64,000 bases of DNA, from contig NC_056044.1 of assembly GCF_004379255.2 (NCBI RefSeq), positions 9,464,001 to 9,528,000 of the forward strand. Direction: 5' to 3'. Each line of letters opens with the position of its first letter. The stretch's first letter is position 1. Shown one piece after another: positions 48,701 through 60,629 of this stretch. A program made the translations under genes and the position numbers. The notes beneath the pieces are model-generated. The model worked only from the letters and a program-made list of their open reading frames with translations, was not told the DNA's origin and made no database searches. Origin of the DNA: Salvia splendens (lineage: Eukaryota > Streptophyta > Magnoliopsida > Lamiales > Lamiaceae).

Positions 48701-51700
48701 TAATCTAACTAGCATCCGAATATCCTTCTAAAACAGACGGAAATTCATTGTAAGCCAAGCAATAATTCTGTGTTCCTTTCAAATACTTAAACACCCTCCT
48801 TATGGCCTGCCAGTGATGAATTCTAGGATTATGAGTATACCTACTCAATTTTCCCACTGCAAATGCAATATCAGGCCTTGTACTAATCATTGCATACATC
48901 AGACAGCCAATGGCCTTTGAGTATTCTAATTGCGAAATTGCATTGCCTTTGTTTGGCAATAATTTGATATTGGGATCAATAGGAGTACTAACGGGTGCAC
49001 AGTCACCATGATTGAATTTCTTCAACACCTTCTCAATATAGTGAGATTGAGAGATAGAAATCTCCTTAGAGGAATTTCTTTTGATCCTAATTCCCAAAAT
49101 GACCTCTGCCTCTCCTAAGTCTTTCATAGAAAACTTAGAAGATAGAAAATCTTTGGTTTGATCAATCTGATCTTGACTGGTTCCAAAGATGAGCATGTCA
49201 TCAACATAAAGACAAATGATGGCCCCATTTCCTGATTTGTCAAATCTGGAATAAACACATTTATCTACTTGATTCAGTGTGAATCCATTTGATAAAACAG
49301 TGTCATCAAACTTTTGATGCCATTGCTTAGGTGCTTGTTTCAATCCATACAAGGATTTTACCAATTTGCACACTTTGTATTCATTACCAGGAAGTATAAA
49401 TCCTTCAGGCTGTTTCATGTAGACTTCTTCATTCAAGTCTCCATTTAAAAATGCTGTCTTTACATCCATTTGATGGATTAAAAGTTTATGAATAGCAGCC
49501 ATAGCTACTAGCAGCCTTATGGTTGAAATCCTAGCCACAGGTGCATAGGTGTCAAAATAATCTATGCCCTCCTTTTGTCTAAAACCTTGAATCACAAGCC
49601 TTGCCTTGAATTTATCAATTGACCCATCAGTTTTCATTTTCTTCTTGAAAATCCATTTACATCCCAGAGGTTTACAACCGAGGGGTAAATCAGTCAATTC
49701 CCATGTGTTATTTTGCAGAATGGAATCCATTTCATCATCAATGGCTTCCTTCCAAAATGACACATCTCTAGAATTCATAGCTTCATTGAATGTCTTAGGA
49801 TCTTCTTCTATGTTGAAACAATAGAAGTACTGAGATTGAATCTCATCTCTCGATCCTTCAATCAAATGGAGCTGAAAATTTCCATCCATGCCCACAGGTT
49901 TCCTTGGTCTTACACTTCTTCTTACCCAATGCTGAGTAGAAGGTTCATCAGAATCTTGTTGATCATTCAACATTCTGTTTTCTTGAATTGGGTTTAAATC
50001 CTTAGGTCTTGAAATAGAAGTGAATCTATTTTCATCAAATATAGCATCTCTGGATTCCATAACAGAATTCACAGAAACAGCTTTGTTTGGTTCTAGGACA
50101 AAGAACCTATAAGCTTTAGAATGTTGTGCATATCCAATGAAAATGCAGTCAATTCCTTTTTCACCTAAGGTTTTTCTTTTAGGATCATTTAACCTGACCA
50201 CAGCCATGCAGCCCCAAACCTTAAAGTAACTCAGGTTTGGAGGTTTTCCAAACCATAATTCATAGGGAGTTGCCTTACTTTTCTTGTTTGGTACCCTATT
50301 TAAAATGTAACAGGCTGTTAACATAGCTTCTCCCCAAAATCCTTCATTTAAACCAGAATAAGAAAGCATAGAGTTTACCATTTCCTTTAGCACTCTATTT
50401 TTCCTTTCTGAAATTCCATTTTGTTGTGGGGTATAAGGGGCTGTTACTTGATGTATTATTCCAACTGATTGAAAGTATTCAGGGTCATAATACTCACCTC
50501 CCCTATCTGATCTAAACACTTTAATCATCTCACCCTTTTGGAGTTCTACCTCTGTTTTGTATATCTTGAATTTGTCCAAAGCCTCATCTTTGGTGTTTAG
50601 AAGATATACATAACAGTACCTAGTTGAATCATCTATGAAAGTAATGACATACTTTTTATTTCCCATAGATGGGGTTGAGTGAAAGTCACATAAATCATTG
50701 TGGATCAATTGCAAAGGTTTAGATTCCCTAACAACATCCTTAAATGGGAGCCTGGTTATTTTGGTTAACATGCATGTTTTACATCTGTCATTGTTGACAG
50801 TAAATGCAGGAATAAGACTGTTTTTGGACATTTCTACAATTCTTTTATAGTGCACATGTCCTAGTCTTTCATGCCAAAGCTTAGAGTTTGGAGAATTACT
50901 AGAAGTGATGACAAAGGCATTTTTGTCTTTAAATGGTAAATTAAGATTCAGCCTAAACATTCCATCACATAAATAACCAAAGCCAACAAATACACCATGC
51001 TTAGATAATACATATTTATTAGATTCAATAACTTGTTTATATCCAAGGTTATTTAGAACCGGACTAGACAACAAGTTTTTCCTAACATTAGGTACATACA
51101 ATACATTTCTTAACAGTACACAGTTTCCAGAAGTAAATACTATCTTAATATTTCCTATTCCTTCAATTGATTCAGAAGTCTTGTTGCCCATTCTAACTTC
51201 AGACCCATCCACATTAGTTTGCAATGATGTGAACCACCTTCTATCCTTGCAAACATGACTTGTGGCCCCTGAATCAACCCACCAATTGTTCTCATCATCC
51301 TGCAAATAAGTTGCAGTTGATGTTTCAGAAATTTGGTTTAAATTAGGAATATTAAGATAAGGTAAAACCATACCCTTTTGTGCATCCGGATCTTGTGATC
51401 CAGAGTTGTCAGGTTTGGTTCTACTAGAACTTGCACCATTCTTCTTGTCCTTTTTACCACTTCTGCAGTCCTTCTTAAAGTGACCCTCCTTTCCACATTT
51501 CCAACAAGTAAATTTGGATTTCTTGTTTGTGTAATTGCCACCAAAGTTGCCCTTTCTTTTGCCTTTGGACTTGTTACCAGTATCCATCATGTTAACGGAT
51601 GGATTAACAGCCACACCCTTATCTTTGGGTTTTCCTTTCTCTTGATTCCTTAAGGATTCTTCAATTCTGAGATGGCTGCCCAATTGGACCAAGGAAAGTT

Positions 51701-54700
51701 CTTCCTTTAGATGTTTAAGGGTGTGTTTAAAGTCCCTCCAAGATGGGGGCAGTTTGTCAATCACACTGGAAACAGAAATGGATTCATCCATTTTCATGTG
51801 GTGTTGTTCAAACTGTCCCAGAATCCGGAGTAGTTCATTGTATTGTTCCATAACTGGCCTTGAGTCTATCATTTTGTAGTTATTGAAATCACTTACAAGG
51901 AATTTTCGGCTTGAAGCATCTTCAGCCATGTATTTGGCTTCCAAAGAATCCCAAAGTTCCTTGGCAGATTCTGCATTTTGATAGATGTCGAACAGGGAAT
52001 CATTCATACCAGTCAAGATGTGCCCTAAGCATGTGTAGTCATCAGTTTCCCACTTCTTTCTCCTTCTGGTCTGTTCCAGGGTTTCTTCTTCTCCTTCATT
52101 AGACACAGGCATCGGGGTACTCAGAACATACACCACCTTCATTGATGTCAGAAAGAAGTGCATCTTTTTCTGCCATCTTCTGAAATCTACCCCTTCAAAC
52201 TTGTCGAGTCTTGTGATTCTGGATGCCATGTCTCTCACAGTTTCTCCTCCAGTCATCTTGTACAATTTACTTGATCTTTGTAGGAATATATGTAGGTTTT
52301 TAAAAGGATTGAATACTTGGATAATTTAGAATCGTGTGAAAACACTTTCAGATCAAGTATTTTGTGGATACAAAATCTATGATCGGATAAGACTAAATTC
52401 ATCTATATATTTTAGTTTAGAATTTCTGTTTATATTTATACACAACACTACAGAATTAACTGCCACGACAGTTAATTTAACCGCCAAAATGGGTAACTGT
52501 TTTGTGCAGTTTTGGCGCTAATGACAAACTGTCATTAACTGCCAAACAGTTAACGTCATTTAAATGTATAACAGAATTATGAAATACTGAGTTTCATAAT
52601 AACCTTAATACATTTAATACCAGCAAATCATACCATTAATATATTATAAAGTATTTAGTAATACTTTCATATAATACACTAAAATTCCAACACAATATAG
52701 GTTCTTACTTCTGTGCTTCAACCCAAAAAATCACATAATAAATGACTAAGAAGAACATATTTGCAGATACAAATAATTACTTGATCATCTTATTTCTCAG
52801 CATCAAAAGGGAAAATAATTTTCAGAATTTAAGGATAACAAATTTAACAGCAACTTTAAATGAACAGATTTTATAATGCACATAATATGCACCTGGAATA
52901 CAATGATCCTTCTAGCTCATATATTACATCAGTTATTATCCAGTTATCAGGATAAGGCTTTCCACTTGGTGCAAAATAGTAACCAATCTGCTTAGTCACG
53001 TGTCAAGATTAATATATCAGTATCCAAATTGAACATGCAATCTAGTCACCTCATAGGAATGCCATTCAAGGAATAAAGTGCACAAATGACCTACTGTTAC
53101 CATTAATTGACATACCTCAGTTTTTGAATCTATTCCATAAATGCAAAAGATGTTCTTTAGAGGTGGCCTGTCCCAGGGTGTTAGTGGATTCAAAACTGGA
53201 TCATTATGATACAACCTGAAATATATTAAGGATTCGCTAAAGATCACTCAGGTGCTGTGGACCTTGTCATATTCCAATCAATAAATGACATGCAAGATTA
53301 CCACAGTTATTATTGAGCGACAAACTACACTTGTACAATTTGCCTAACATCCATTTAGTTACAAGTGACTAAACCTACAATCTGTGTGATGTGAGATGAA
53401 TATGATATAAGACAGATAAAGCTATTGCAATAATTAGTACTCCACTTTAGAAGTGCTTAGCTGGAGGAGCATAAACATTCTAACAGGTATTGGATGATAA
53501 AAATCTATTGTTTGTATATATAGAACACATTATATGCTGACCATCAGGGTCATAGAGATCTATTGCTTATAGGAGAAATTTTTTGAAATTAAAGCACAAA
53601 GAAGCATAGCATTCGCAGGAGACAGCTTACTCTTCTAACTGGTACAAGAGTCTTTGACTATCAGGGTCATAGTCAGATATAGATTTGAAAAAAGTTCCAT
53701 CGGAAACTTCCCGGGCAGAAAATGATTGGGGAGTAGGAAATGCATAATCCATGTCAGACAGGTTAACAGGTGCTGCTCCGATAAATGAAGGATAAGCTTC
53801 ATCTCCTGCCAATGCACTTACATGCATTAGCATGATCCAGATACATTTCAAAGAACTATATACCACTGCAACAGAATGGTGCATGCAAGGCTATATTCCG
53901 CACCTTGAGTTGTTGGGATTTCAATATTAACAACATTTGTTGGCCAACCGGAGTAGTTAATTTGAAACTCATGGTCATCACAATGGTAAGCTTGATGCCC
54001 CTTTTTATTCCAAGCTGAGAAATGCTTTAAGTATACGTTCTCAGTTCTACAGTGTTTTGAGAAAGGCATCATCCATAATGCTGATCCAAATGAGCTGAAC
54101 ATCAAGCGAGCTGTTCCCTGATGACTTGCCAGTTCATTAATAAGAGGGGGTCAATGCAGGTAACAGAGTAAAATCAGTAGAAAATTTTGAAACAACCTCT
54201 CCCCCCCCCCCAAAAAAAAAGTAGATAAAAGAAAAAATACTAATAAAGGGGAAGAAGAAGAATAATTAAATCACAAAAGGCCCTCCGACACAAGATCTCT
54301 GGCCTAGCCACAAATTCATGCATTGCAACATTTCTTCACAGTATAAACACACGCAGATGATAAATCTGAAGTTTCAAGAACAGGAAGCTACTGTGCAATA
54401 ATCTTGGCAAACAAATCATTTTGATAATAGTTGATAATAAGCAAATAGAATGTGTTCCTGAAACATGCATTGCTACATTTCTTCCCTCTCCAACCTGCCA
54501 TAGCTATTAGCTACATACAGCAGTTATTGGAAGGCAAAACCAGAAAATTTTGCTTCAAATATATTAATTTCATTGGTAACACAACAGGTATATCAAATTT
54601 TGACTTAAATGTAAAACTTGAGATTGTGGAGATAATATGATACCTCAGAAACCGGAAGACCGAATGTAGCTCCTGAAAAAGTTGCCTTAATAGTCTCAAC

Positions 54701-57700
54701 TGATCCAAGAAGAGGAGCACCTGAAGCCAGCCAAACACCATAAAGACATATTTACAAACATAATCAATTAGTGAAACAAAGTTCACGAGCATACCTACAG
54801 CAAAATAGGCATGGATGTGTTCATCCAACCATTTGACGTAATTTTTGGGGGGAATTTCTAGTTTCAACCACTCCAAGAAATATCTGAATACATTGTTTCC
54901 CAGTGAGTGAGCAAAAACCAATGACGGTCCACCACGGAGCTTAAGAGCAGTTTCAAAAGTAATCCTGAGAATATCAAAGCACATCCATTCTTTTGTATCA
55001 CTTATTAGTTTGAAGAGGGTTGAACCTTTCTAGCCAGAATAAAAGACTAAAAATGAGCCAAAAAGACTAAAATTAGCAAAAGACATGAAATAACAGCACA
55101 TATATTTTTCAAACACACAGCCTGAGGGAAACACAGGTACACTTACACTCTCGTGTACACAGAGACTACTGATTGCATTGTACATAATCATGGTATATGT
55201 GAATCCTAAATCTGATGATGATGCAACCACATTAAATTGCAGTAAGAATAAAAATAATGATAGCAAATCCAAATATCCTTAATATCCTTAGGTAGCTTTT
55301 AATACATTAAAAATATTTCTCAAAAGCCTTTTTATTTTCACTACTTATTCTAATAAGATTGCAAAATTTTTGGTGCAGGAAATTGTTGTTAAAAACTGAA
55401 AAAAATAGATAATGGCTAATGAAACTCATGGAAATACAGAGGAGAATGAGAAGATGGGTACTTCAATTTATGAAAATAAATGTCCCGCTCCTCTAGTTTT
55501 GCAGGTGACAATCTCCAGTCATATGGGGCTGCAATTATAGCATTAGCCTCAATACCAAACTCAATGCACCACTTAACCCATTCTTTCCATACTGAAGACA
55601 GAGGACCTGCAGTATGCACATAACTGTAGTTTGTCAACTTAAATAAATGCATCTATCAAGTTATTCGCCGAATGAACATTGAGAAAGAGGAAAATTTCAA
55701 CTCAAAAGCACTTGAATATACAAGGAGCAAACTGCATATTGGGCATAAACAAATTTCCCAAACAACTTCTTCACTAAGCTCCAATTAAGACTTTAAAATG
55801 GCACATACAACATCTCATCCAAAGCATACCTGTGATGTACCCTGGATCAAGCTCTGTAATAGCAGAAAGACCGCTATCAGGCCGTGACTTGCATTCAACA
55901 TGATCAGTTTGGTTGTATGGGTCGAGCAACATACACTTGAGCCAGCAATTTACAGCAGATAGAAGCTGAATATGTGGCAACAGTTCAGCACCAATCACAA
56001 GAAGAAAAATATCCAATGTTAGTGAAATAATAAGATACATGACATATATTTACATCCAATCCTGATCACGATATGTTCCATAAAAGACAGAGTTATAATA
56101 ACTTCAACATCACTGATGGTTGGGCGAATTTTTGATGGTAGTAAATGCAGGTAATGAATATAGATCACGACACAAGGAATTACGTGGTTCGATTTACTGA
56201 GGTAAATCTACGTCCACGGGAAGAAAGGAGGGCAAGATTGTATTGCTTGATCTGGTTTACAGCTTACAAATACAGACTTGCTATATGATATTTGATGTCT
56301 AGAGAGCTTTTTTTTCCTTAGTCTATCTGATCTAAGTTCTATTTATACATTGAACTAAGATCGTGGCTTGCATCACCACTAACTAGGTCGTGGCTTACAT
56401 CATCACTAATTAGGTCGTGGCTTACATCATCACTAATTAGGTCGTGGATGTCGTGGAGGTCATGAGATCCTGCATGGGTCCACTATCTCTTTGTTTGGTC
56501 CGCTATTCTGCATGAGATCCTGCATGAGTTGACACCACTAAATAGATCGTGTAGTGGAGGTCGTGGAGGTTCTGCATGAGTCCACTATCTCCCAGTTCGG
56601 TCGAATACTGAGACCGAACTGCTGAACTATTGCCGAGCAGCTTTTGCCGATCTGAGAGTAGAGCTTGATTGGTCGGCTTTTACCGAGCTGTAGGCTGGGG
56701 CCGAACTCTTTGGTAATGCCGAACTGATACTCTTCCTTGGGCTTTGGGCTGATGGGCCGTCACTGCTATTGGGCTTAATCCTCGTGAAGCCGAGTTCGGC
56801 CATTCCGGGCAGCTGAAGAATAAGCAGGTCGACGAGATGCTCTAATCGACCTACCGCTTCTTCCCTGAGCCCGGGAAGCTCTAGCACCTCGGCGGCGAAG
56901 AGTCTCTTCACGAATCATTTGCCGATCTTGCTCACTCATAGTCACCGCTCCTCTGCGAACTTCAGTCCGTCCTCGTCTTGACGTCTCCGGTTGTTCCTGA
57001 GTTCGTTGCTGACTTGGAGTAGGGTTTTGAGCAAGTGAATCAGAGGTTTGAGCTGGAGTGCGACCATCTGTTGGCGGGAAATGCCTAAGGAATCTCTCGA
57101 TTGAGGGACGCCGGGAAAGAATGATGTCGTACCGAGAAGCCCAGCGCCGCAATGATTTCACGACTTGTTGGCAAGCCGAGCTCTCCAGCGCATTGTTCCT
57201 CCGGAGTACATGATATTCCTCCCACAGTTCGTCAACTCGTTCCTGAACTTCAGAGATGGTCATTCCCCCGCGCCTGCAGATGAAATCCTCATACGCAGTC
57301 CTCTCAGCGACGGCAGTATTCAGCTCGGCCTCCAGATCCTTCCTTATGGACTCTAAGTCCTTATTGTCGGACTCCAGCTTCACTAAACAAGCCAAGAGTT
57401 CGTCATTCTTCATCTGGTCAGCTATGGCTTTTTTCTCAGCTTCGTCTAAAGCGGAAGAGTACAGCCGCTTCCAGTGAAGTACCTCCAGCTCCTTAAGAGT
57501 TAAGAATACAAAGCAGCTATGTCAGTTCGGCATTTCAGTTTACTGAGCAGGTAGTAAACCACAACAGGAGTAAAAGAGAGTACGAAAAGCTATACGAAGA
57601 CACAAGTGTAGAAAGAAGAATTTTTTCATTCATAAGAAAAAATTTTTTTTACACAAGGAGGGCTTCAAGGCCATTTTACAAGAAGGAAGAAACTAAACTA

Positions 57701-60563
57701 AGAGAAGGGAGGCGAAATCATACTCCGCCAGCTTCGTCTCCGGCTCCTCGGTGAGTTTCAGCTTCCTTCTCCTTGTCTGCCTCAGCTTCAGCCTCGGCCT
57801 CCCTGCTCCCCCCAGCCTGCTCGGTGCCCCCATCACCGATCAGCAGCACCTCTTGCTCGGCCTGCCCGTCTCCGGTCTGCTGATCAAGCTGCTCGGTCTC
57901 ACCCTCTCCGTGGAAAATTGGAGCGGGTGAAACTGGTCCTAAGGAGGCAAAGATAGCCTCCATATTCTCGTCCCGGTCAGCTCGGCAACTACGAACTCGG
58001 TCAGCAGAAAGCAGGACCGAGGACGAAGCAAGCTCCTCAAGGAGCGGCAGACTCTGGAGACGAGCTGCTATCTCTCGGCCGTACAGCGGCAGGACGACTT
58101 CGGGCCCCTGCTCGGCATTATCGGTCATCAGTTTCAGCAGATCACCGACAAAGGCCGAAAATTGATTGCTCAGAAAGAGTTTCTCCGCGAAAGCACGGAG
58201 AACCTCCCCTTGGGCAACCACGGCGGCAGCATCCCTCCGTTTCGTCTGCTCTCGCTGGATGATGAGCTGGTCTTTGGCAAACTGGGCTTCATCCTGGGCC
58301 GAGATCCTAGCAGCTCTGGCCTTCTCAAAGTCTGCCTTAGCCTGTTCGGCCTGGTGACGAGCAGCCGCCAACTTCCTCTGCATCTCAGCATAATCGTTGG
58401 ACGCTTTGGAGAGTTCAACGGCGACGAGCTTGGAGAGCATATCGTTCCTCTGAAAATGGAAAAAGGAAAAAGTCAACCGAGGGGCCACAAAAAATACAGG
58501 AAAAAAGCAAGGCCAGAAAATCAAGAAGAGAATTCACCTCGGCGAAGTCCGTGGGCCATAAAAAGGGCTCACAGATATGTTCCGAAGGAGGCGCCAAGAC
58601 CACGTCTTTCTCTGGCGCTCTTGGGGGTTTCTGAATCCTCCCCTTCCCCCTTGCCGAAGTCGACTCCGGCTTCTTTGGATCCGAAGAGGTCTTTTGCCTC
58701 TTCGGATTCTTCTCGGCATCAGGCGCCGAGCTGGTAGCCTTCTGTTTCTCCGGCTCCTTAAGCTCGGAGGATTTGCGGCTAATCTTATTTAGCAAGTTCA
58801 CTGCCAAAAAGCAAGAAAGCAAGGTTAGTTTTCGCCACAAAAGCAGTAAGGCACAAAAAAGAAGTCCTCACCCTCAGTCTCTTCGTCCGAAGACGAGGAG
58901 TCGAACACGAAGTCGCCCTTGACGAGCTCAGACTCCAGGTACTGCTTCCTAATCATAGGAATCTTATTGAGCTCGCCCTCGAGCTCGTCCAACGGTTCTA
59001 ACCGAGGATGAGGAATAACGGACTTCGGCCCTCTCCAGGAAAAGTCCGAAGCCGAAGTCCTATTATAAAAAAAGAAACGATTTTGCCATTTCGGCCATTT
59101 GGTTTTACAAAAGGCTCTAAAGGGCTGTAAAGGGATCAAGTAAAACCAAGATCCCTTCCTCTTAAACTGGAAGAAATTAAGGATTGCCCTCAGAGACAGA
59201 TCCTTATCTAGCCTACGCAGTTCGGCAGCAAAGGCCGATAAGTGCCTCCAAGAATTCGGAGTCACCTGACCTAAAGGGAGTTGGAAAAAATCAAGAAGCT
59301 CTACAAAAGGTGGGGGAAGAGGGAAACGAAGCCCGCATTCTAAGCAGGCTTCGTAAACGGTGGCATAACCCTCCGGCGGCGAGTTAGCCCTATGATCGTC
59401 GTCGGGAATCACCACCTTCCCCCCGGGAAGAAGATATTTTCCGTGTAGGGATATCACAGTGTCCTTACTCAAGATGCTGTGAAAGTATTCTACGGTCTTC
59501 TCCCCGGACTCTTTCCGGCTAGAAGATCCCTTACCCCCTTTCCTACCGCTACCTGACTCAGAAGAAGAAGAAGAAGACATGGTTCTTACTCTTTGAAAGT
59601 CTGAAGAAATTCTGAAGAAATTCTTGAAAGCGGAAGGAAATTTTTACGCAAAAGAGAGAGAATGCAGAAGAAGCAATAGCAAAAGTGTTCAAATGATGAA
59701 GAAAGGACGTATTTATCAGATTCGGAGAAGATTTCAAAATCATCGCACCGTTTCGAATCCCACCTTTTCAGGATTCAACGGCCGGATTTTACTGTCGCAT
59801 TTAATGCAGTCACGCGCAAGGCACGTCCCCTGACGTCAGCCTCCCCCGTACCTTTATCCAGAATGCCGAAGTGACTCGCTTCGCCGAAGTGATTCACTTC
59901 GCTTTTCGGGGGTAGTGATGGGGTACGTACTAAACAAGCCCAATAGCAGTGACGGCCCATCAATCACAGACAAATCAAAACCTCATAAGACCTCCAAATG
60001 TCATAATCGCTATGGTTAACATTCATATATGTGCAATTATACTAGATACTATCCTAAAACAATCTTTCTATTTTGAATCATTGCAAGCTTCGGTAAGAAA
60101 AATTACGTTCGCCACTGCAACAAGCACATAGACATTCATTCTAGGTAGAATTTACTTGTATATGGGCGATCATGCCTACATTATTATCCACGTAGCACCA
60201 AATTCAAAGCGGAAAACGAATATGGAATAATGAAGCGCCGGAACCATAATTTAAACTGCGATTAGCATAATCATACCGGTTTTCTAAAAAAATATGGAGA
60301 GAGAGAGAGAGAGGAAATGATGAGAAAACCTTGGTGGTGTCGAGCCACACTAAATCGAGAGGATTGAAATCGAGAGGCGAGTAAGGACAGTCCAATATAG
60401 ACCAGGCTCTGAGCTGAGTGGAGGCGAAGCCAGGTATTATGATTCCAGAGAGTTTGCTGTGGCCTCCGGTGAAATCGGCGGCGTTGGTTTTGGCTGCATC
60501 GGCGGCGGTAGTGGTGAGGAGGAAGAAGGAAGCGAGGAAGATGGTGGCGTGGTGTCCTCTCAT
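45766..60563 (-). CDS. PSAT1: Phospholipid:sterol acyltransferase (PSAT1-like, LCAT family)
   Basis: Fifteen exons on the minus strand, in order 60330-60563, 55830-55965, 55462-55606, 54795-54964, 54644-54720, 53904-54117, 53631-53805, 53116-53215, 52893-52987, 46942-46993, 46757-46828, 46453-46621, 46098-46202, 45927-46011 and 45766-45847, give 636 residues, matching Arabidopsis PSAT1 in length. It transfers an acyl group from a phospholipid to sterols in the endomembrane system. An N-terminal hydrophobic signal ([20 protein letters not shown]) precedes [20 protein letters not shown]. The catalytic serine is in VFAHSLGNN (about 192), the aspartate in SGDETVP (about 464) and the histidine in EHDGSD (about 493). 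The C-terminus carries [19 protein letters not shown]. Every junction is GT-AG and keeps frame. Intron 1 holds a gag-like element and intron 9 a 5.4-kb copia. An ATG at 60635 lies inside a neighbouring MITE, so the ATG at 60563 is preferred. Confidence 0.93.
47330..47743 (+). repeat. Flipped 3' LTR of copia-2
   Basis: 414 bp reading TG...CA on the plus strand, opposite to the element's coding strand. TATA box TATAAATATA lies at 47582-47591. Confidence 0.95.
48258..52256 (-). pseudogene. Copia-2 gag-pol polyprotein with one premature stop
   Basis: The frame starts at the ATG at 52256 and is open for 1183 codons. A TAG at 48705-48707 then interrupts RNase H, directly after EGYSDAS, and the same frame continues to 48258. 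The position is a conserved tryptophan in copia RNase H, so a single G-to-A change explains it. Domains in order: gag, zinc knuckle [14 protein letters not shown] (about residue 249), protease [12 protein letters not shown] (about 327), integrase with [14 protein letters not shown] (about 584) and GISERKNR, reverse transcriptase with [11 protein letters not shown] (about 1017), and RNase H ending in the separate segment [19 protein letters not shown]. No other lesion was seen. RNase H loss should block transposition of this copy. Confidence 0.92.
52268..52277 (-). promoter_or_regulatory. Primer-binding-site position of copia-2, complementary to its own LTR
   Basis: On the minus strand AGATCAAGTA starts one base after the 5' LTR. 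Its exact complement TACTTGATCT occurs inside the LTR (right copy at 52350-52359, left copy at 47663-47672). No initiator-Met tRNA site is present. Confidence 0.45.
52279..52692 (-). repeat. 5' LTR of copia-2
   Basis: 414 bp reading TGTTGGAATTTTAG to ATATTCCTACA on the minus strand. The TATA box TATAAATATA is at 52431-52440 (minus strand). Confidence 0.95.
56100..59963 (-). mobile_element. Gag-like retroelement in PSAT1 intron 1
   Basis: A compositionally distinct, GC-richer block carries a multi-exon gene on the minus strand and repetitive flanks. At its inner borders lies a perfect 27-bp inverted repeat (56742-56768 and 59937-59963) containing GCCCAATAGCAGTGACGG. The left flank (about 56100-56740) is repetitive, including a ~27-bp tandem repeat at 56365-56450 with CATCACTAATTAGGTCGTGG. 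On the right, TTTTCGGGGGTAGTGATGGG near 59900-59920 resembles a polypurine tract followed by an LTR start on the plus strand. Element class and outer limits are uncertain; a large non-autonomous LTR derivative is the best guess. Confidence 0.6.
56775..59580 (-). CDS. Putative gypsy-type transposon protein (PF04195-like) with coiled coils
   Basis: Minus-strand exons 58872-59580, 58538-58800 and 57718-58449 join with GT-AG sites and in frame; the last either ends at the TGA at 57718 or splices to a further open segment at about 57490-56775. The first exon carries the pattern of Pfam 'putative gypsy type transposon': [40 protein letters not shown] and [17 protein letters not shown]. The second is Lys/Pro/Ser-rich. 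The third and the last segments are long coiled coils ([40 protein letters not shown]). No protease, RT or integrase is present. The protein is probably a structural gag-like product; its function is not established. It would be spliced out with intron 1 of PSAT1. Confidence 0.6.
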
Positions 60564-60629
60564 TGGGCGCTGGGTTTCAAGACCTGACTGACTCTGTCTG
60601 ATTGGACTGTACGGTTGGGAATTATATGA

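Larger units (their letters stand above)
47330..52692 (-). mobile_element. Ty1/copia retrotransposon with inverted LTRs (copia-2) in PSAT1 intron 9
   Basis: The two 414-bp LTRs are nearly identical (two differences seen) but face opposite ways. The left one (47330-47743) reads TGTTGGAATTTTAG on the plus strand; the right one (52279-52692) reads it on the minus strand. A perfect 5-bp duplication CAATA lies at 47325-47329 and 52693-52697. The gag-pol frame is on the minus strand, so the right LTR is the normal 5' LTR and the left, 3', LTR is flipped. The polypurine tract AAAATGGGGGAGGAAG lies just inside the flipped LTR. It lies in the same sense as the host gene. Confidence 0.94.
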
